Both the position numbers and the translations under genes were made by a program. DNA of 64,000 bases from Flavobacteriales bacterium UBA7612 (GTDB lineage: Bacteria > Bacteroidota > Bacteroidia > Flavobacteriales > Weeksellaceae). The stretch spans positions 1 through 64,000 of the forward strand of contig DLJQ01000001.1 in assembly GCA_002484335.1 (NCBI GenBank), in the 5' to 3' direction. Below are positions 59,730 to 64,000 of the stretch, one piece after another. Under the pieces are notes generated by a model that saw only the letters and a list, made by a program, of their open reading frames with translations, ran no database searches and was not told where the DNA came from. Within the stretch, counting starts at the first letter, position 1. Each line of letters starts with the position of its first letter.

Positions 59730-60425
59730 TTATAAATATTTTTTTACTTCGTCTAAATGCGTAATTGTAGCAATTCCTTCTTGTGAAAAATTATCATCTA
59801 AACGATCAAAGAAAATTGATGACATTCCAAATTCTTTTGCTCCAAGGGCATCAGCAATCCAATCGTCTCCAATATAAATAGACTCTTCTACATTTGCTTT
59901 TGCTTTTTGGATAGCTAATGTATAAATACGAGGATCTGGTTTTAATATTTTTATTTCATCAGCATAAGTTACGGTATCAAAATATCCATTCAAATCAGAA
60001 GTTTCTATCTTTCTTTTAGATACTTCTATAAATCCATTTGTAATAATATGTAATTTATATTTTGGTTTTAAATATTCTAATAACTCCATTGCCCCGTCTA
60101 CAACCTCATTATAATTTGTGATTGTTTCCATGTACTCATCTTCAAAGATTGCCGCAAGCTCATCATTATTAATCCCTAAATTATCAAAAGCCTCTTTGAA
60201 TCGACGAGCTCTTAATTCTTCTTTTGTAATTTTTTTATCACGAATTAATGCCCATAAACCTTCGTTACTATCATGATAATAAGGATGAAACTGATCGAAT
60301 GTAAAGTTATACTTTTTCTCTACATCGTACTTTATATATAATTTTTCTAAAGCTAATTTTGCATTTTTTCTGAAATCCCAAAGTGTATTGTCTAAGTCGA
60401 AAAAAACGTGTTTTATTGTGTTCAT
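59730..60425 (-). CDS. HAD-family phosphatase (YjjG-like nucleotidase)
   Basis: Haloacid-dehalogenase-fold phosphatase, 231 aa from the start MNTIKHVFFDLDNTLWDF; an upstream ATG (60476) would add 17 residues and pass through a promoter box. Catalytic Asp10 and Asp12 (DLDNTLWD), LHIITNGF with the second-motif Thr, the Lys in LKPDPRIY, and GDDWIADALGAKEFG. The group includes the pyrimidine nucleotidase YjjG that cleans up noncanonical nucleotides. TAGCTTTG at 60431-60438 ends 5 nt before the ATG. Confidence 0.9.
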   Translation of the reverse strand: MNTIKHVFFDLDNTLWDFRKNAKLALEKLYIKYDVEKKYNFTFDQFHPYYHDSNEGLWALIRDKKITKEELRARRFKEAFDNLGINNDELAAIFEDEYMETITNYNEVVDGAMELLEYLKPKYKLHIITNGFIEVSKRKIETSDLNGYFDTVTYADEIKILKPDPRIYTLAIQKAKANVEESIYIGDDWIADALGAKEFGMSSIFFDRLDDNFSQEGIATITHLDEVKKYL

Positions 60426-60430
60426 AAATG

Positions 60431-60457
60431 CAAAGCTAAGGATTTTATGTAGATTTG
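60431..60457. promoter_or_regulatory. Divergent promoter boxes for HAD gene and flippase gene
   Basis: Minus-strand TAGCTTTG (60431-60438) ends 5 nt before the HAD ATG; plus-strand TAGATTTG (60450-60457) ends 19 nt before the flippase TTG. Both are exact TAnnTTTG matches. The two genes share a 51-bp divergent gap. Confidence 0.55.
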
Positions 60458-60476
60458 CTAAGCAATAAAAAATCAA

Positions 60477-61739
60477 TTGAAAACTAGATTAGAAAAATTT
60501 AAGACAAAGAATGCTAAAGGGGTTTTATCCTTATTAGCTGGTAATACTGTGGCACAAGTAATAATGGTTGCTGGTGGATTGGCATTAGCAAGATTATATG
60601 GTCCTGAGTCTTCTGGTACATACAATGCTTTTCTTAGTTTTATTGCTATTCTTTCTATTTTGACAACTTTCCGTTTAGAGAATATTTTTGTTATCTCTAA
60701 ATCTTCTAAAGCTATTCGAAATCTATTTACTACATTACTTTTAGTAAGTGCTATTTCTACTGCTTTATTTTTTTTAGGATATGCTATTATTGAAAATATT
60801 TTCACACTGAAAACTTCTCTTTTTATTGTTTTTCTTAGTTGTATAGCCGGCTTATTCACTGCTTGGAATAATGTACAAACATCATTGTTTACAAAATATA
60901 AATTTTTCAAACATATTTCGCAAGGATTAGTTATTAACGCTATATTTTCTGTTATTTTTCAGGCAATATTTTATTATATGGGCTATAAAGAAACTGGTCT
61001 TATTTATGGCACTATATTCGGAACTGTTTTATCTTGTGCTTATTATTTTTCGATAACAAAAGGTCGATTTTCGACAATCGATTTTAGGCTTGCTAAAAAA
61101 ACTATTTTAGAAAATAAAGAGATAATAAAATATACTTTACCATCCGAATCTTTAAATGCAATTGCTAATAACCTAATGACTATAATGCTTGCTTTTTATT
61201 TTTTAAAAGAAGATGTGGGGTTTTATGGAAATGCATCAAAGGTATTAGTAACTCCTTTGATTTTACTTTCTAATTCTATGTCGAAAGTATTTTTTCAGAA
61301 ATCAGCAGGAATGATTGACCATCGTGCACATCAATTGTATGATTTATCAAAAAAAGTAATCTTATATAATGTTGGTGCTATTGCTGTATTTTTATTATTA
61401 ATGAATTTTATTGGTGTTTTTATTTTAGAATGGATTCTTGGTCCTGCATGGAAAGGTTTACATATCATGACATGGATTTTATCTTTCTGGATTTTATGTC
61501 GTTCTGCACTAAATCCTATTCAGCAAATTGTGGTCGTTATTAAAAAGAATCATTATGCTTTTTATTTTAATATCTACTTGGTTCTAATTACTTTCTTAAC
61601 TTGTTTAATTGGAGGACTAAATAAAAATTTACTTTTAACGTTATCTCTTTATTCTTTCTTTGCTGGAATTGGTTATTTGATACAATTATTTTTTGTGATG
61701 AAAGAATTGAAACGGTATAAAAATAAAGTTGACAACTAA
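60477..61739 (+). CDS. Polysaccharide flippase (Wzx/MATE-like)
   Basis: A 420-aa inner-membrane protein with about twelve helices that probably moves undecaprenyl-linked repeat units for O-antigen or capsule. The N-terminal SLLAGNTVAQVIMVAGGLALARLYGPESSGTYNAFLSF segment is typical of Wzx/oligosaccharide flippases. The start codon is TTG at 60477, since no in-frame ATG exists before the first helix. It begins the polysaccharide cluster and overlaps the glycosyltransferase gene by 11 bp. Confidence 0.85.
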   Translation: MKTRLEKFKTKNAKGVLSLLAGNTVAQVIMVAGGLALARLYGPESSGTYNAFLSFIAILSILTTFRLENIFVISKSSKAIRNLFTTLLLVSAISTALFFLGYAIIENIFTLKTSLFIVFLSCIAGLFTAWNNVQTSLFTKYKFFKHISQGLVINAIFSVIFQAIFYYMGYKETGLIYGTIFGTVLSCAYYFSITKGRFSTIDFRLAKKTILENKEIIKYTLPSESLNAIANNLMTIMLAFYFLKEDVGFYGNASKVLVTPLILLSNSMSKVFFQKSAGMIDHRAHQLYDLSKKVILYNVGAIAVFLLLMNFIGVFILEWILGPAWKGLHIMTWILSFWILCRSALNPIQQIVVVIKKNHYAFYFNIYLVLITFLTCLIGGLNKNLLLTLSLYSFFAGIGYLIQLFFVMKELKRYKNKVDN

Positions 61740-62859
61740 TAAAAAACATATTCTTGCTTTAGCTTCTTGGTATCCAAGTCGTATATTCCTAGATAACGGA
61801 GATTTTATTCAAAGGCATCTCCAAGCTATCTCTTTACTAAATAGCGTAACTCTTATTCATGCCGTTAAGGATAAAAATTTACAAAAGGATTATGAAATAT
61901 TAGATTCAACAAATAAAGGAATACGAGAAATTATCATTTATTTTAAACCATCTGTTTTTCGTCCATTTAATCTTATCAAACAAATAAAAGCCTATTTAAA
62001 AGGAGTTTCATTAGTTAATAATTTTGATATTATTCATCTAAATGTTATTTATCCTGCTGGCTTAGTTGCATTATATCTGAAAAGTAAGTATAAAAAACCT
62101 ATTCTTTTAACTGAACATTGGTCAGGATTACATGAAAATAATTTCAAAAAAATATCAGCATATAAACAATTCTTCATCAAAAATATATTTAGAAAAGTTG
62201 ATTTTATTTCTCCAGTTTCAATGTATTTGATGAATGAAATCAATAAAATAATAAAAGAGAAGAAGTATGAAATAATTCCTAATGTTGTTAATTTTAATTT
62301 ATTTAAAATCAGCAATAATAAAAATAATGAACCTAAAAAATTTTTACATTTATCTAATCTTGATGATAAAGTAAAAAATATTTCAGCAATGTTGAATACT
62401 TCTAAAAAGTTATATAATGAAGGTTATAAATTCGAATTTCATATCGGAGGGAATGGTAATTCTACTTACATATCAGATTTTATAAATAAAAATAATTTAC
62501 AAAATTGTATAAAAGTTTTTAACCGATTAAAACATCAAGAAGTATGTAAAAAAATGAATTCTGTAGATTGTTTTGTTTTATTCAGTAATTACGAAAATCA
62601 ACCTTGTGTGCAAATAGAAGCATTTGCATGTGGAATTCCTGTAATTGCTAAAAATGTTGGAGGAATTTCAGAATTTTTTCCTGACAATTTTGGCTTTCTA
62701 GTAAATAATGAAAATGAATTATACGATGCTATGAAAGAAGTAATTAATGGAAAAGAATTTGAAAATAGTATTAAACTAAATGAGTTTGCTATTAATCATT
62801 TTTCATCATCTATCATTTCAAAAAAATACAATGACATTTATAACAAAATGCTACAATGA
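61729..62859 (+). CDS. GT4-type glycosyltransferase
   Basis: GT-B enzyme of 376 aa for surface polysaccharide assembly. N-terminal SWYPSR, followed by a HLNVIYPAGLVALYL acceptor-domain helix; the C-terminal donor domain has FLHLSNLDDKVKN (start), KVFNRLKHQEV and the EX7E segment around SNYENQPCVQIEAFACGIPVIAKNVGGISEF. It starts with TTG at 61729, overlapping the flippase, and ends with ATGA overlapping the next gene. Sugar specificity unknown. Confidence 0.88.
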   Translation: MTTNKKHILALASWYPSRIFLDNGDFIQRHLQAISLLNSVTLIHAVKDKNLQKDYEILDSTNKGIREIIIYFKPSVFRPFNLIKQIKAYLKGVSLVNNFDIIHLNVIYPAGLVALYLKSKYKKPILLTEHWSGLHENNFKKISAYKQFFIKNIFRKVDFISPVSMYLMNEINKIIKEKKYEIIPNVVNFNLFKISNNKNNEPKKFLHLSNLDDKVKNISAMLNTSKKLYNEGYKFEFHIGGNGNSTYISDFINKNNLQNCIKVFNRLKHQEVCKKMNSVDCFVLFSNYENQPCVQIEAFACGIPVIAKNVGGISEFFPDNFGFLVNNENELYDAMKEVINGKEFENSIKLNEFAINHFSSSIISKKYNDIYNKMLQ

Positions 62860-64000
62860 AAGGATTTCAAATAAAAATAGAAAAGAATGTTGTTTCTTAT
62901 ACTATTCGCTTCAAAAATGAATATTTTGATAACTATCTTATAGATGATAATGAAATTGTAATTTGTTTAGAAGGTGTTATTTTAAACAAAACTTTTCTAG
63001 TCAATAATTACAATTTAAAAAACAATTACTTACATCAATTGTATCAATTGTTTGATACTGATTTTATCAGCAAATTAGAAGGTGAATTTGTTGGATTTAT
63101 TTATGATAAACTTAAAAATAAATTATACACATTCACAAACTTTACAGCAACAAAAAAACTATTTTATTATAAACAAGAAAATATAATTGTAATTGATACA
63201 AGTTTAATTCTATTGACAAAAACTTTGAAAAAAGAAAAGTTATATTTTTCTTTAGACAATTCTACTATGTATCAATTATTAATTTGTGATAATACATTAG
63301 AAGATTATACTCCAATAAAAGAAATAAAAAAACTAAATGACGCACAATTATTAATAATTAATATTAAAGATTTAACCACAAACATTCAATCATATTATAA
63401 TTATTATAATAAATTTATTGGATCTAAAAATGAAGCTTTAGAAGAGATTAATCGATTATTTAATGAAGCTGTTTGTTTAGAATTTAATAAAGATAAGGAA
63501 CTAAAAAAAGATACTTTTGCTCTACTTAGTGGAGGTTTAGATTCTAGAATGACATTTTTAGTAGCCTTAAAAAATGGCTTTTGCATTAATGAAGCGTTTT
63601 GTTTTTCACAAAAGAATTATTGGGATGAATTAATAGCAAAAAAAATAGCAAAAGATTACAACGTTCCTTTTCATTTTATAGATCTAAATGGAGGAGAATA
63701 TATTTCTGAAATTGATGAAATATTTAATATTTCTCATGGTTTAGGAATCTATTCAGGAGCTTTGCATACCAATTATGCTTATCAATTTATTGATAAAACC
63801 CGATTTGGATTAATTCATAGTGGACAATTGGGCGATGGAGTCTTTGGTATGTTCAATAAACATCGTTTTAAAACTCCTCCAACCAAAAATAAAATTGTTG
63901 TTCACAATGACCTTTTTCCTAAGCTTGAAAAAGATTTCAATCAAATTATTTCTAACTATGATAGCGAAGAAATATTTCTAACAAGAAACGTTGGTTATAA
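62856..64000 (+). CDS. Asparagine-synthase-like protein, cut by window end
   Basis: Open from ATG 62856 (overlapping the glycosyltransferase stop) to the last base, about 381 codons so far. The N-terminal ~190 residues look like a degenerate glutaminase (class II amidotransferase) domain, but the chain starts MKGFQIK and lacks the nucleophile Cys at position 2, so it would not use glutamine. Next comes the synthetase P-loop FALLSGGLDSRMTFLV with SGGLDS at 225-230 (ATP-binding). Such proteins in polysaccharide clusters are thought to amidate sugar carboxylates. Length and C terminus are beyond the window. Confidence 0.8.
   Translation, partial: MKGFQIKIEKNVVSYTIRFKNEYFDNYLIDDNEIVICLEGVILNKTFLVNNYNLKNNYLHQLYQLFDTDFISKLEGEFVGFIYDKLKNKLYTFTNFTATKKLFYYKQENIIVIDTSLILLTKTLKKEKLYFSLDNSTMYQLLICDNTLEDYTPIKEIKKLNDAQLLIINIKDLTTNIQSYYNYYNKFIGSKNEALEEINRLFNEAVCLEFNKDKELKKDTFALLSGGLDSRMTFLVALKNGFCINEAFCFSQKNYWDELIAKKIAKDYNVPFHFIDLNGGEYISEIDEIFNISHGLGIYSGALHTNYAYQFIDKTRFGLIHSGQLGDGVFGMFNKHRFKTPPTKNKIVVHNDLFPKLEKDFNQIISNYDSEEIFLTRNVGY

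Noticed and set aside
60473..60910. 145-aa frame on the minus strand
   Set aside because: Antisense to the flippase gene; no start context or domain, and the flippase reads through the whole segment.
60477..64000. Prophage or integrated element at the polysaccharide cluster
   Set aside because: No integrase, phage gene or attachment repeat is visible beside tRNA-Arg. The gene content is standard for surface glycans.

Overview
The window is a low-GC (about 30%), gene-dense chromosomal segment of a Bacteroidota member, most likely class Flavobacteriia. The evidence is a SusC/SusD pair, TonB-dependent receptors with carboxypeptidase-like N-terminal domains, a SprA-like outer-membrane protein, DUF5689, a mevalonate-pathway gene (mvaD), lack of Shine-Dalgarno sequences, and promoters of the Bacteroidota form TTTG-N19-21-TAnnTTTG. 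A Weeksellaceae genus such as Empedobacter would fit, but this is a guess. No rRNA, transposase, prophage or CRISPR array is visible.

Layout. 1-8870: secreted Ntn-hydrolase, folC, nhaA, di-iron hydroxylase, alpha/beta hydrolase, anmK, hflX and a small orphan gene. 8920-17437: a large SprA-like outer-membrane protein, a three-gene lipid/lipid A glycosylation set (GT2, LAB_N protein, GT39), a GT9 and an SDR. 17536-23792: an AraC regulator followed by four genes that read as pilin-like subunit, PapD-like chaperone, two-domain tip adhesin and usher-like outer-membrane protein. This is the most unusual locus in the window: a chaperone-usher-like fibre system in a phylum not classically known for one. 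It has a possible 21-bp-spaced AraC operator and an intercistronic hairpin after the pilin. 24009-25593: SH3 protein and enoyl-CoA hydratase.

25662-31627 is a tryptophan operon, trpL-trpEGDCFB, with a leader peptide carrying three consecutive Trp codons and an attenuator. trpA is missing from it and lies 26.5 kb away at 58192, joined by a 1-nt gap to a secreted endonuclease-like gene. The operon is followed at once by a tRNA cluster (Pro, Pro, Arg, Ser, Pro). 32250-41240 is mainly housekeeping: membrane protein, amino-acid permease, thioredoxin, SUFU-domain protein, two initiator tRNAs, LOG protein, thioesterase, mvaD, epimerase and CorA. 41475-46107 is a SusC/SusD pair, then tyrS. 47778-50588 pairs a FadL-type porin with a GDSL lipoprotein. 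52048-58959 holds a TonB receptor plus DUF5689 lipoprotein, divergent from the secreted endonuclease/phosphatase and trpA: a candidate nucleic-acid or organophosphate scavenging set. 59109-60425: small membrane protein, tRNA-Arg and HAD phosphatase. 60477 to the window end is the start of a surface polysaccharide cluster (flippase, glycosyltransferase, asparagine-synthase-like gene cut by the window edge).

Across the window, at least eight genes have an exact TAnnTTTG box ending 4-5 nt before the start codon, predicting transcripts with almost no 5' leader. A dispersed hairpin repeat occurs twice (27841-27940, inside the trp operon, and 47642-47720).
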